Assembly: GCA_013215285.1 (NCBI GenBank)
Contig: JABSRD010000002.1
Location: 1-64,000, forward strand
DNA length: 64,000 nucleotides
DNA from: Candidatus Nitrosopumilus sp.
Lineage (GTDB): Archaea > Thermoproteota > Nitrososphaeria > Nitrososphaerales > Nitrosopumilaceae
Direction of reading: 5' to 3'
How positions within the stretch are numbered: the first letter of the stretch is position 1; each line of letters begins with the position of its first letter. The translations under genes and the position numbers were made by a program. Positions 31,386 to 40,590 of this stretch are shown here, piece by piece. The notes under the pieces are model-generated. The model saw nothing but the letters and a program-made list of their open reading frames with translations, had not been told where the DNA came from and ran no database searches.

Positions 31386-32639
31386 ATGACAAGTATGGAC
31401 AAAGCTGGAATTGTAACAGTTATTACAATTCTAGTAATATTTTTGGGAGTTGCAGCCGCAATGAGCGCATCTCAAAATGCAGGTCCAGTTGTTTCAACTC
31501 CAACAGATTCAACAAGTCAAATGGACAAAGATGAAGCCCCTACTAAGCCAATAAAATCTGGTTGGGATAGATTAACATCAAACATTGATCCTGGTGTTGG
31601 TCATGAATCACATCAACTAGCAATCATTTTGGCACCAAGCGACAAGGTATATTCAGGTACACTCAAGTACGATGCATCTGAACGAATTCAACTAGTTACT
31701 TTGCATGGTCCATTAGCAGATGGGGAAGACAAAGGACAAGCAATTTGGACACCTGACGGTAAAACAAAGTTTGCATTAACATTTGTTGATCCAAAGAATT
31801 CAGGTGGTAAATGGCAATTCTCAGGAAATGCTTTAGCAGTTCACACAATGAATACAGAACCATTCATAGTTGATTACAAAGTAGATTATACTGAAAAACC
31901 AATGTCAGATACTGTAATGACTAAAACAGTTACAACAGTACAAGATCCTGGTGTTGGTCATGAATCACATCAACTTGCAGTGCTACTTGCACCATCAAGT
32001 GATGTATATTCAGGAATTCTTTCATACTCTGCTTCTGAAGATATTCAACTAGTAACACTCAGAGGGCCAATCGGTGCTGATGAAAAACCAGCAAAGACTT
32101 GGACACCTGACGGTAAAACTATCTTTGAATTAACATTTGTTGATCCAAAGAATGCAATGGGTTCATGGGAATTCTCAGGAAATGCTTTAGCAGTTCACAC
32201 AATGTACACAAATCAAGCAACTATTAGTTATTCTGTAAGTGCAACTACAACTGCAGGAAAAACCGTAGTACTTGAAGATAAAATCACTGTGGAAGAATCT
32301 ACTAATGCAGAAACCATGATGGAAGAAACAGCAGGACCAGTAACACACAGTGTCGACGCTCCACTAGGAACTTCAGTTCCAGGATGTGAAGAAACTAATT
32401 CATGCTTTTCACCAGCTGACATTACAATTAATGCTGGAGATACAGTAGAATGGTTTAACGTAGACACAGCAGCACATACAGTTACAGGTGGAAGTCCAGC
32501 TGATGGCCCATCAGGTGTATTTGATAGTAGTTTACTAATGGCAGATGCATCTTATGCATTTACATTTGAAGATACAGGTAGTTATGATTACTTCTGTATG
32601 GTTCATCCATGGATGATTGGTAGTGTAACAGTGAGCTAA
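31386..32639 (+). CDS. Membrane-anchored plastocyanin-like blue copper protein with two duplicated N-terminal domains
   Basis: 417 aa. An N-terminal membrane anchor (residues ~7-27) is followed by two homologous beta domains, each opening DPGVGHESHQLA and closing S-G-N-A-L-A-V-H-T-M (around residues 68-157 and 187-275). A linker leads to a C-terminal type 1 copper domain with ligands in A-A-H-T and Y-F-C-M-V-H-P-W-M (His, Cys, His, Met). Such cupredoxins are abundant in ammonia-oxidising archaea and are thought to carry electrons outside the membrane. The function of the duplicated domains is unknown. Confidence 0.9.
   Translation: MTSMDKAGIVTVITILVIFLGVAAAMSASQNAGPVVSTPTDSTSQMDKDEAPTKPIKSGWDRLTSNIDPGVGHESHQLAIILAPSDKVYSGTLKYDASERIQLVTLHGPLADGEDKGQAIWTPDGKTKFALTFVDPKNSGGKWQFSGNALAVHTMNTEPFIVDYKVDYTEKPMSDTVMTKTVTTVQDPGVGHESHQLAVLLAPSSDVYSGILSYSASEDIQLVTLRGPIGADEKPAKTWTPDGKTIFELTFVDPKNAMGSWEFSGNALAVHTMYTNQATISYSVSATTTAGKTVVLEDKITVEESTNAETMMEETAGPVTHSVDAPLGTSVPGCEETNSCFSPADITINAGDTVEWFNVDTAAHTVTGGSPADGPSGVFDSSLLMADASYAFTFEDTGSYDYFCMVHPWMIGSVTVS
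31587..32207 (+). repeat. Duplicated domain region within the blue copper gene
   Basis: A 32-bp block beginning at 31587 recurs exactly at 31944. A second shared block (encoding G-N-A-L-A-V-H-T-M) closes each unit. DNA-level identity in the blocks suggests gene conversion or a fairly recent duplication. Confidence 0.75.
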
Positions 32640-32644
32640 CCAAA

Positions 32645-32667
32645 ATTTTTCCTTTTTTCTTATTTTA
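32645..32667 (+). terminator. Oligo-T terminator after the blue copper gene
   Basis: Runs of 5, 6 and more T separated by single C or A follow the stop by about 6 bp, as in archaeal intrinsic termination. They overlap the very end of convergent uvrC. Confidence 0.45.
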
Positions 32668-34246
32668 TCTGATTTTTACGTATAGTTCTATTATATGCCA
32701 CCCCAAATCGATGAGTTTCATCGCGGGCATATTGTAAAATTTTCAGAGATGCCTCATTTTTAGGAATTATAATAGAATTCTTTTTCTTTGGTACAAAAAC
32801 TTCCTCATTTTCTTTAGCCAATGAAATACACGATAGTTTTAATCCAAGTGATTCTAAAGATTTCAACGCAGCATTTAGTTGTCCTTTACCACCATCAATT
32901 AATATCAAATCAGGGAGTTCAGAGTGTTCTTCTAATAATCTATAATATCTTCTTTTAATAATTTCTCCAATCATTGCAAAATCATCTCGTCCAGATACTG
33001 TTTTAATTTTAAATTTTCTATATCCAGATTTATTTGGAATTCCATCTACAAATCTTGACATGGATCCTACAGCAAAATCATCACCATGATTTGAAATATC
33101 AAAACATTCAATGATATTAGGAACTACAGACAAATTTAGAATTTCTTTTAATTCAATCAAACCAGGATTTCCACCTTTTGAATGAATTAATTTAATATTT
33201 TTTAAAATTAAATTCAAGATATCTTTTCTTTTTCCTTTATTTGGAGTCAATATTTTTACAGAAAAACCAGATTGTTCTGAGAGTAATAATTCTAATAATT
33301 TTTGATTTTCAGGTAATTCACTAAGAAGAATAAATTTTGGAATTTTATGTGTAGAATAATATTGATAAAGAAAATTTGAAAATGAGTTATCTCCCACCAA
33401 ATCAAAAAAGAATTTGTCACTATCTCTAATCACCCCATTAATCATTCTAAAATTCATTACAGTTGCAACTTGTTCTTGTATACCTATTCCAAAATATTCT
33501 TCATCCGAATTTTTAACATATTCCATTTTTTGTTTACTTTGAAGATTTCCAAGTCTAATCAAAGTGTCACGAATATCTTTTGCACGCTCAAATTGTTGTA
33601 ATTCTGAAGCTTGATGCATCTCTTCTTCTAATTTTTTTGTAAAAATTTTTGTCTGATTTTTTCCTTTAAGAACATCTTCTAATGCAGATACATGTTTTGG
33701 GTATTGTTCTTGAGCATCTTTAAATTCACAAGGCCCTTCACAATTTCCTAAATGGTATTCTAAACAGATTTTTTTTGGAAGTGTTTTACAAATTCTAATT
33801 TGAAATGATTTTCTCAATGTACCAATTGTAAGTAATTTTGAGCTGCCTTGAGTAAAGGGGCCAAAAGTTTTTCCCTTTCCCAAAAATTTTCCATCCCTAG
33901 TTCTTCTTGTAACTAGTAATCGAGGATATTTTTCATCAGAGATTCTAAGATATGTGTATCTTTGTTGATCTTTTAATTCGATGTTGAATTTTGGGCGGTA
34001 TTTTTTTATCATATTTGATTCTAAAAGAAAAGCCTCACTTTCATTATCAGTTAAAACAAATTCAATATCAAAAATATTTTCTACAAGTTTCTGAGTCTTG
34101 TAATTTTGATTTTTTACAAAATATGATTTTACTCGATTTTTTAGATTCTTTGCCTTGCCAATATAGATAATTTTTTCATTAGAATCCTTCATCAAATAAA
34201 TTCCAGGATCAGTTGGAATTCTAATTTTAGAAATATTAAAAGTCAT
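32660..34246 (-). CDS. uvrC: UvrC excinuclease subunit lacking the C-terminal HhH domain
   Basis: 528 aa. The N-terminal GIY-YIG nuclease is visible (P-G-I-Y-L-M-K-D with I-Y-I-G-K-A-K-N, residues ~14-37). A Cys-rich region (C-K-T-L-P-K-K-I-C-L-E-Y and C-E-G-P-C) may carry the Fe-S or zinc site. The UVR motif (F-E-R-A-K-D-I-R-D) and the RNase H-like 5' nuclease domain (C-F-D-I-S-N-H-G and I-D-G-G-K-G-Q-L) follow. It stops at R-D-E-T-H-R-F-G-V-A-Y-N-R plus seven residues, where bacterial UvrC continues with ~70-80 residues of tandem helix-hairpin-helix. The convergent neighbour ends 20 bp away, so no missing exon or frameshifted tail fits. uvrA overlaps its start by 4 bp. Confidence 0.93.
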   Translation of the reverse strand: MTFNISKIRIPTDPGIYLMKDSNEKIIYIGKAKNLKNRVKSYFVKNQNYKTQKLVENIFDIEFVLTDNESEAFLLESNMIKKYRPKFNIELKDQQRYTYLRISDEKYPRLLVTRRTRDGKFLGKGKTFGPFTQGSSKLLTIGTLRKSFQIRICKTLPKKICLEYHLGNCEGPCEFKDAQEQYPKHVSALEDVLKGKNQTKIFTKKLEEEMHQASELQQFERAKDIRDTLIRLGNLQSKQKMEYVKNSDEEYFGIGIQEQVATVMNFRMINGVIRDSDKFFFDLVGDNSFSNFLYQYYSTHKIPKFILLSELPENQKLLELLLSEQSGFSVKILTPNKGKRKDILNLILKNIKLIHSKGGNPGLIELKEILNLSVVPNIIECFDISNHGDDFAVGSMSRFVDGIPNKSGYRKFKIKTVSGRDDFAMIGEIIKRRYYRLLEEHSELPDLILIDGGKGQLNAALKSLESLGLKLSCISLAKENEEVFVPKKKNSIIIPKNEASLKILQYARDETHRFGVAYNRTIRKNQIK

Positions 34247-37062
34247 TTTTTTAATAGTTTTTTCAGATACTTTCCAGTATAACTCCCAGGAGATTTTGCA
34301 ACGTCTTGAGGAGTTCCAGTAGATACAATTCTACCTCCCTCATCACCACCTTCAGGTCCAAGATCAATTAACCAATCAGAATTCTTGATTACATCCATGT
34401 TATGTTCAATTACTACTACTGTATTTCCCAAATTTACCAATATGTTAAGCACATCTAGTAATTTTTGAACATCTGCAAAGTGCAAACCAGTAGTAGGCTC
34501 ATCTAAAATATACAAAGTTTTTCCAGTACCTCGTTTTGATAGTTCTGAAGCAAGTTTGACTCTTTGAGCTTCACCACCAGATAGTGTGGTAGATGATTGC
34601 CCGAGTTTGATGTACCCTAAACCAACATCATAAACGGTCTGTAATTTTCGTTTTATTGCAGGAATATTTTCAAAGAAATTCAATGCCTCATACACAGTCA
34701 TCCCTAAAACATCTGAAATATTTTTGCCCTTAAACAATACAGATAATGTCTCAGAATTATATCGTTTACCTTTACATTCATCACATTTTACATAAACATC
34801 AGATAAAAACTGCATTTCAATTCGTTTAACTCCATCACCATCACAAGCAAAACATCTACCAACAGCTACGTTAAATGAAAATTGTCCTGGAGTATATCCA
34901 CGTTCTTTTGATAATTCAGTATTTGCATAAAGTTCTCTAATAGGAGTAAATGCTCCAATGTAAGTGGCAGGGTTTGAGCGAGGAGTTCTACCAATAGGGG
35001 ATTGATCAATTGCAATAACTTTATCTATATTTTCCAAACCAATAATTTCTTTATGACTTCCAGCCCTAACATTTGATTTGTAAAAATGGTTTTCTAACAC
35101 TTTGAGTAAAATATTGTTAATCAACGTAGATTTACCAGAACCAGAAACACCAGTTACAGAAACAAAAAGACCCAATGGAATTTCAACATCAATATCTTTA
35201 AGATTATTTTCTGATGCTTTCTTAATAATTAATGAACCAGAAGGATTACGAATTTTATTTTTTAATATTATCAAAGAATTATCCTTCAAATAATTTCCAG
35301 TGATTGATTTATTCCCTCTGAGCATTTTATTTATTGTTCCTTCAAAAACTACACTTCCACCATGGATACCAGCACCAGGACCTAAATCAATTATCCAATC
35401 CGAATTTCGTATAACTTCCTCGTCATGCTCCACAACAATCACAGTATTTCCCAGATTACGCAGCTTTGTTAGCGTTTTAATGAGTCGTTCATTATCACGT
35501 TGATGTAATCCAATTGTGGGTTCATCAAGAACATACAATACACCCGTAAGATTAGAACCAATCTGAGTCGCCAGTCTGATTCGCTGAGATTCGCCACCAG
35601 ATAGTGTCAAGCTTAATCTATTTAATGTAAGATAGTTCAGACCAACATTTATTAAAAATTCTAGACGTTCTTTAATTTCTTTTAGAACATCTCTTGCAAT
35701 ATGTTGTTCAGTTTCAGTTAATTTCAATGTAGCAAAGAAATCATAACAATGATCAATTGAGAGACCACAAACATCCATTATCCCCTTATCATTAATTTTT
35801 ACTGCAAGTGATTCAGGTTTTAATTTTTTACCATTACAAGTGGTACAAGGAGTGTCACGCATGAATTGTTTTAACCATTCACGTTTTGATTCAGAATCAG
35901 TTTCCATGAAAACACGATGTAGATTTGCAAGTACACCTTCAAATGCATTAGTGTACTGCCAAGAAGAATCACCAGATTTTGAACGATAATTAAAATCAAT
36001 TAAATCATCAGTCCCATGTAAAATAATATCAAGATGTTTTGATTTTATTTTTTCAATAGGTGTCATTAGATCGAAACCAAATTTTTTTCCAACAGCTTTT
36101 AATGCTTGTTTTCTAAATGATGAAAATCGTCCACTCCATGGAACAATTGCACCATCCAAAATGGATTTGCTTTTATCAGGAATTACTAAATCTGCATCAA
36201 ATTCCATTTTAACACCCAACCCATTACATGTTTTACACATACCAAATGGTGAATTAAAAGAAAAAGTTCGAGGCTCTAAATCACCCACAGTTAATCCACA
36301 ATAAGGGCATGCATTATTTTGTGAGAAAATTTTTTCTGTTTTATCAGAGGTAATCATCACATCTCCTTTTGATGCATTAATTGCAGTTTGAATCGCTTCA
36401 AAAAGCCTGGATCTTTCAGACTTTTCAGCAACAAGTCTGTCAACTACAATCTCAATATTATGCCATTTTTGTCTATCAAGTGATGGAATATCATCATCTA
36501 AGCTCAAAATATCCCCATTTAGGCGTATTCTAGAATAACCATCTTTTTTGATTTGTTCAAATAATTTTTCATATGTTCCTTTTTTTCTTTGAATTAAAGG
36601 AGATAAAATCAGAATTTTTTTACCTTTAAAATCTTGAAGAACAGAGTCACAAATTCTTTCAATTGTTTGAGTGGAGATTTTTCTACCACAGTTTGTACAA
36701 TAAGGAATACCAATTCTTGCAAAAAGTAATCTCATGTAATCATAAATTTCAGTTGTTGTTCCCACAGTAGAACGTGGATTTTTACTAGTAGTTTTTTGTT
36801 GAATAGAAATTGCGGGGGACAAACCTTCAATGGAATCAACATCAGGTTTATCCATCAGTTCTAAAAATTGTCGTGCATATGCAGAAAGTGATTCAACATA
36901 TCGCCTTTGACCTTCAGCATAAATGGTATCAAAAGCTAATGTTGATTTACCAGAACCAGATAGTCCACTAATAACTACTAATTTATTTTTTGGGATATCA
37001 ATATCTAGATTCTTTAAGTTGTGATGTCTAGCCCCACGAATTTTTAATTTATTTTCCACCAT
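34243..37062 (-). CDS. uvrA: UvrA excinuclease ATPase subunit
   Basis: 939 aa, normal for UvrA. The damage-recognition ATPase has two ABC modules (Walker A G-L-S-G-S-G-K-S-T and G-V-S-G-S-G-K-S-T; signatures LSGGESQRIRLA and LSGGEAQRVKLA). Zinc modules contain C-P-Y-C, C-K-T-C, C-F-A-C and C-D-E-C pairs. It overlaps uvrB by 14 bp upstream and uvrC by 4 bp downstream, forming a tight uvrB-uvrA-uvrC operon. UvrABC is bacterial in origin and occurs in some archaea, including thaumarchaea, presumably by ancient transfer. Confidence 0.97.
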   Translation of the reverse strand: MVENKLKIRGARHHNLKNLDIDIPKNKLVVISGLSGSGKSTLAFDTIYAEGQRRYVESLSAYARQFLELMDKPDVDSIEGLSPAISIQQKTTSKNPRSTVGTTTEIYDYMRLLFARIGIPYCTNCGRKISTQTIERICDSVLQDFKGKKILILSPLIQRKKGTYEKLFEQIKKDGYSRIRLNGDILSLDDDIPSLDRQKWHNIEIVVDRLVAEKSERSRLFEAIQTAINASKGDVMITSDKTEKIFSQNNACPYCGLTVGDLEPRTFSFNSPFGMCKTCNGLGVKMEFDADLVIPDKSKSILDGAIVPWSGRFSSFRKQALKAVGKKFGFDLMTPIEKIKSKHLDIILHGTDDLIDFNYRSKSGDSSWQYTNAFEGVLANLHRVFMETDSESKREWLKQFMRDTPCTTCNGKKLKPESLAVKINDKGIMDVCGLSIDHCYDFFATLKLTETEQHIARDVLKEIKERLEFLINVGLNYLTLNRLSLTLSGGESQRIRLATQIGSNLTGVLYVLDEPTIGLHQRDNERLIKTLTKLRNLGNTVIVVEHDEEVIRNSDWIIDLGPGAGIHGGSVVFEGTINKMLRGNKSITGNYLKDNSLIILKNKIRNPSGSLIIKKASENNLKDIDVEIPLGLFVSVTGVSGSGKSTLINNILLKVLENHFYKSNVRAGSHKEIIGLENIDKVIAIDQSPIGRTPRSNPATYIGAFTPIRELYANTELSKERGYTPGQFSFNVAVGRCFACDGDGVKRIEMQFLSDVYVKCDECKGKRYNSETLSVLFKGKNISDVLGMTVYEALNFFENIPAIKRKLQTVYDVGLGYIKLGQSSTTLSGGEAQRVKLASELSKRGTGKTLYILDEPTTGLHFADVQKLLDVLNILVNLGNTVVVIEHNMDVIKNSDWLIDLGPEGGDEGGRIVSTGTPQDVAKSPGSYTGKYLKKLLKK

Positions 37063-39001
37063 TTTTAAATTGAATCTCCTTTTCTAGTCTTTTTATTCTA
37101 TCTCTACAATCTATAGCTCGCTCAAAATCTAAATCTTCAGAATATTTTTTCATCTGTGCTTCTAAATCAATAACATCATTGGTAAGGTCATGAATTGATT
37201 TTAGTTTTGATTCATCTAATTGAGTTTCTTGATCTGGAACTGATTTAATGATTGTTTTAGGAGTAATGCCATGTTCTAAATTATATTGTGTTTGTTTTTC
37301 TCTACGACGAATTGTTTCATTCATAGCGTTTTTCATAGATTTTGTATTAGTATCAGCGTACATTATTACAGTACCATGTTCATTTCTTGAAGCACGGCCA
37401 AATGTTTGAATCAAACTAGTAAAATTTCTCAAAAACCCTTCCTTGTCTGCATCCAAGATTGCAACTAAAGAGACTTCAGGAATATCCAATCCTTCTCGAA
37501 GAAGATTGATTCCAACTAGAATGTCAAATTCACCTAAACGTAATTGACGTATAATCTCAGTTCTTTGCAATCCTTCAATTTCTGAATGCATGTAACGCAC
37601 CCTAACCTGTTTTTTTGACAGGTATTCTGCAAGATCTTCTGCCATCCGTTTAGTCAGAGTAGTGACTAAAACACGCTCAGAATTCTCCACTCTTTTATGA
37701 ATCTCATCAATCAAATCATCCATTTGATTTTTGGATGGTCGAATCTCGACTTTTGGATCAAGTAAACCAGTAGGTCTAACTAGTTGTTCAACAATTTTTG
37801 AAGATATTTTTTTCTCATACTCAGAAGGGGTTGCAGATACAAAAATGGTATTTGTAAGATATTCTTCAAATTCTTCAAATTTTAATGGGCGATTATCATA
37901 TGCACTAGGAAGTCTAAATCCATAAGTTATTAGTTGATTTTTTCTTGAATGATCTCCTTTGTACATTCCATGAAGTTGCGGTAATGTTACATGTGATTCA
38001 TCAATTACTAAAAGATAGTCATCACCAAAAAAATCCATCAAACAAAATGCTTTTTCTCCTGCCTTTCTCCCATCAAAGTGTCTAGAATAATTTTCAATTC
38101 CAGAACAATAACCCAATTCCTCAATCATTTCCAAGTCATAGTTAGTTCGCATTTCAAGTCTTTGTTTTTCCAATTCATTTAATTTTGGCAGACATTTTTT
38201 TAATTCATATTTAATAGACTTGACAGCTTTTTTTATAACATCTTTTGCAATTAGATAATGTTTTGCAGGAAAAATTTTAATCTGGGAAATTTTTCTTTTT
38301 TCCTTTAAAGATACATGATCAAGTAAAGTAATTTTTTCTACTTCATCACCAAATAAAGAAATTCTAATCAAATCTTCAGAATATGCAGGGGTAACATCAA
38401 TTGTATCCCCTTTAACTCTAAAATTTCCAGGTGCAACCTCAGTATCATTTCGCTCATATCTAGCATCAACAAATTTTCGAATTATCTCACTTCGTTTAAT
38501 CTCATCACCGGTGTTAATTGTAATTGCCAAATCTCCCCAATCTTTAGGATTGCCAAGGGAGTAAATGCAGGAAACGGTGGATACAATTATCGTAGGCTCC
38601 CCTGAAAGAAGCATTGCAGTTGCCTCTAATCTTAATTTTTCAATTTTCTCATTGATTTGAGTATCTTTTTCTATATAGGTATCAGTTTGTGGAAGATAGC
38701 TTTCAGGTTGGTAATAGTCATAATATGATACAAAATATCCAACATTGTTTTTTGGAAAAAATTGTTTTAATTCTGAATAAAGCTGTGCTGCAAGAGTTTT
38801 GTTATGAGATATAACCAAAGTATTTTTTCCAGTTCGTGCAATTACATTTGCAACTGAAAAAGTTTTACCGCTTCCAGTAACTCCAAGCAAGGTTTGAACT
38901 GTTCTTTTTTTAACACCCTCAACTAATGCATCAATTGCTTGAGGTTGATCTCCAGTAGGAACAAAGTCTGATGATAATTCAAATTGAGATATTTGTTCCA
39001 A
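37049..39001 (-). CDS. uvrB: UvrB excinuclease helicase-like subunit
   Basis: 650 aa. It has the Walker A motif L-L-G-V-T-G-S-G-K-T-F, the beta-hairpin region with Y-Y-D-Y-Y-Q-P-E, D-E-S-H box, helicase motifs V and VI (GINLLREGLDIPEV and Q-T-F-G-R-A-S-R-N) and a C-terminal UVR helix (MKKYSEDLDFERAIDCRDRI) that would contact UvrC. The frame starts with TTG at 39001; a TATA element at 39023-39033 places transcription start at that TTG, suggesting a leaderless TTG start. It is the first gene of the uvr operon. Confidence 0.97.
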   Translation of the reverse strand: MEQISQFELSSDFVPTGDQPQAIDALVEGVKKRTVQTLLGVTGSGKTFSVANVIARTGKNTLVISHNKTLAAQLYSELKQFFPKNNVGYFVSYYDYYQPESYLPQTDTYIEKDTQINEKIEKLRLEATAMLLSGEPTIIVSTVSCIYSLGNPKDWGDLAITINTGDEIKRSEIIRKFVDARYERNDTEVAPGNFRVKGDTIDVTPAYSEDLIRISLFGDEVEKITLLDHVSLKEKRKISQIKIFPAKHYLIAKDVIKKAVKSIKYELKKCLPKLNELEKQRLEMRTNYDLEMIEELGYCSGIENYSRHFDGRKAGEKAFCLMDFFGDDYLLVIDESHVTLPQLHGMYKGDHSRKNQLITYGFRLPSAYDNRPLKFEEFEEYLTNTIFVSATPSEYEKKISSKIVEQLVRPTGLLDPKVEIRPSKNQMDDLIDEIHKRVENSERVLVTTLTKRMAEDLAEYLSKKQVRVRYMHSEIEGLQRTEIIRQLRLGEFDILVGINLLREGLDIPEVSLVAILDADKEGFLRNFTSLIQTFGRASRNEHGTVIMYADTNTKSMKNAMNETIRRREKQTQYNLEHGITPKTIIKSVPDQETQLDESKLKSIHDLTNDVIDLEAQMKKYSEDLDFERAIDCRDRIKRLEKEIQFKNGGK

Positions 39002-39022
39002 CAGATAAAATCTTCAAAAACA

Positions 39023-39033
39023 GAATTTAAAGC
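39023..39033 (-). promoter_or_regulatory. uvrB: TATA box of the uvrBAC operon
   Basis: GCTTTAAATTC on the minus strand is centred 27 bp upstream of the TTG start of uvrB. Confidence 0.5.
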
Positions 39034-39054
39034 AATGGTGATAACAAACTAAAA

Positions 39055-39687
39055 TTACCATACAGGTTCATCAATCATTTTTAGACCATCATCATTTACT
39101 TCAAAGCCCATAATTTTCAAGGTTTGTTTAGAAGATGAGGAATTTTTTTCCAAAATCTTTTGTGCCAAAGCCATCCTGTCTTTGGAATTCATATTCTGAC
39201 CAATTTTGTATTTACCATGTATGGTTTGTGGAGTTACCTTGATTATTGAAACAGCATCGAGAACTTTCATATCAGGTTGAATTGGATCATATTGTCCCTC
39301 AGGCTGATATTTTTCCATTAAACCATTGAGAACAATGGTTTTTTCTTCTCTATCAATTACAAAAGAGCCAATCCCTTTGATTACAACACTGATGTACAAA
39401 GTATCTGCCAATGAAGCATTATGGGGATCCTCAAAATAAGAAGGAAGGAATTCTAATTCCCTGTCTGCTTCAAAACCGACCTTATTGTTTCGATTAAGAT
39501 TATCTAATTTTTCACCTTTAACATGTGAATGCATGTAAATTGCATCATTTAGAAAAACAAAGTTCATGGGAATTGTTTGAGGAAAACCATTTTTATCAAT
39601 GGTGGAAATTCTTCCAACATGTTCTTCATTAAGAAATTCCTTGATTTTTTCATATGAATTTATTTGTAGAATTCCAGTTAATTGCAC
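39055..39687 (-). CDS. Pyridoxamine-5'-phosphate-oxidase-like FMN/F420-binding protein
   Basis: 210 aa. The first ~140 residues form a split-barrel flavin-binding fold (H-V-G-R-I-S-T-I-D-K-N-G-F-P-Q-T-I-P-M-N-F near residues 23-43, then H-S-H-V-K-G-E-K and N-K-V-G-F-E). A C-terminal helical extension follows. The family binds FMN, F420 or haem; the reaction is unknown. The start codon is GTG. It sits upstream of the uvr operon on the same strand with a 53-bp gap that contains the uvrB TATA box, so it is likely a separate unit. Confidence 0.8.
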   Translation of the reverse strand: MQLTGILQINSYEKIKEFLNEEHVGRISTIDKNGFPQTIPMNFVFLNDAIYMHSHVKGEKLDNLNRNNKVGFEADRELEFLPSYFEDPHNASLADTLYISVVIKGIGSFVIDREEKTIVLNGLMEKYQPEGQYDPIQPDMKVLDAVSIIKVTPQTIHGKYKIGQNMNSKDRMALAQKILEKNSSSSKQTLKIMGFEVNDDGLKMIDEPVW

Positions 39688-39749
39688 AATTTAATCCCAA
39701 CAAATAATATTATAAATCCAGATCACAAAATACACAATGGGGAAATACT

Positions 39750-39974
39750 ATGAATGATCCATATCTTAACGAATTAAAAGCTGATTTCGAGGATTACGAA
39801 AATCAATTAAAAAAATTAAAAAAGAAAGTTCTAAAAGCAAAATCTTTAGAAGAACAAGCAAAAATAATCAAAAAAATTGATTCAATAGCAAGAGTAATGG
39901 AAGCTAATCAACAACAAGCAAAAAGAGTAACAAAATCTAGACTAAAAGAAAAAAAGTCAAAAGCAAAAAAATAA
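39750..39974 (+). CDS. Lysine-rich coiled-coil protein
   Basis: 74 aa, almost entirely charged helix: LNELKADFEDYENQLKKLKK, a middle helix with EEQAKIIKKIDSIARVM and a basic tail (LKEKKSKAKK). It is predicted to form a coiled coil and to bind nucleic acid through its lysine tail. TATAAAT near 39710-39716 lies ~35 bp upstream. No family is recognised. Confidence 0.6.
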   Translation: MNDPYLNELKADFEDYENQLKKLKKKVLKAKSLEEQAKIIKKIDSIARVMEANQQQAKRVTKSRLKEKKSKAKK

Positions 39975-39975
39975 T

Positions 39976-40068
39976 CTAATCGTCAGCATCTAATTCTTTA
40001 GCCATTTCTTTAATTTTTAAAATTGTACATGCCAATTCTGTACATTCATGTTTAGATTCTACACTCAT
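39976..40068 (-). CDS. 30-aa putative microprotein
   Basis: ATG 40068 to TAG 39976 encodes MSVESKHECTELACTILK, then KIKEMAKELDADD. It has two Cys residues and an acidic end. Codon use looks coding-like and it fits exactly between its neighbours, but at this length chance is possible. Confidence 0.35.
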   Translation of the reverse strand: MSVESKHECTELACTILKIKEMAKELDADD

Positions 40069-40160
40069 AGTGAATAATCATAAAAATAATCAAAAAGGAA
40101 CAACATTCTAAAATTTGACTTTTATCATCCAAACTTTTCATTAATTAAAACTGCTAAAAT

Positions 40161-40589
40161 ATGGGAATAATTCAAGTGAGATTAATGCAGGAAACCGATA
40201 AGGAGTATGAGGAAGCTACAATTCAAGTCTTAAAGATTTTAGAAGAGTGGGGATCTGCATCAAAATTTATCTGGTTTAGAGAGTTACATAGAATTACAGA
40301 TATCGATAAAGGTTTACTGCGAAATATTCTCAATGAATTAAAAAAATCAAAAGAAGTCAAAGATATGCACGGTGTAAACAATAGGATATTTTTTTGTCTA
40401 AAAAGATATTACATCAAATGTAGAGATATTGAATTTAGATTCAAAGGAAAAACAATCATGTTAAGGGATGGCAGTAAAACAAAAATCATTCAAGGTTCAA
40501 CAAAATCTACAGAACGTACAAGAAAAAGATTGGAAAAACAAAAAAATAAACGTAAAGCAAAAGCAAAAACCAAATTAGCAAGGCACTAA
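40161..40589 (+). CDS. Winged-helix-like protein with a basic tail
   Basis: 142 aa. Residues ~15-85 have the helix/strand rhythm of a winged helix (ATIQVLKILEEWGSASKFIW, GLLRNILNELKKSKEVKDMH, then R-I-F-F-C-L). The tail is strongly basic (T-R-K-R-L-E-K-Q-K-N-K-R-K-A-K-A-K). It is probably DNA- or RNA-binding. It does not match a named family I can confirm. It converges with the next small gene, 1 bp apart. Confidence 0.55.
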   Translation: MGIIQVRLMQETDKEYEEATIQVLKILEEWGSASKFIWFRELHRITDIDKGLLRNILNELKKSKEVKDMHGVNNRIFFCLKRYYIKCRDIEFRFKGKTIMLRDGSKTKIIQGSTKSTERTRKRLEKQKNKRKAKAKTKLARH

Positions 40590-40590
40590 A

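Noticed and set aside
35102-35503. Open frames antisense to uvrA
   Set aside because: They overlap conserved ABC domains of UvrA on the other strand and show no protein family pattern.
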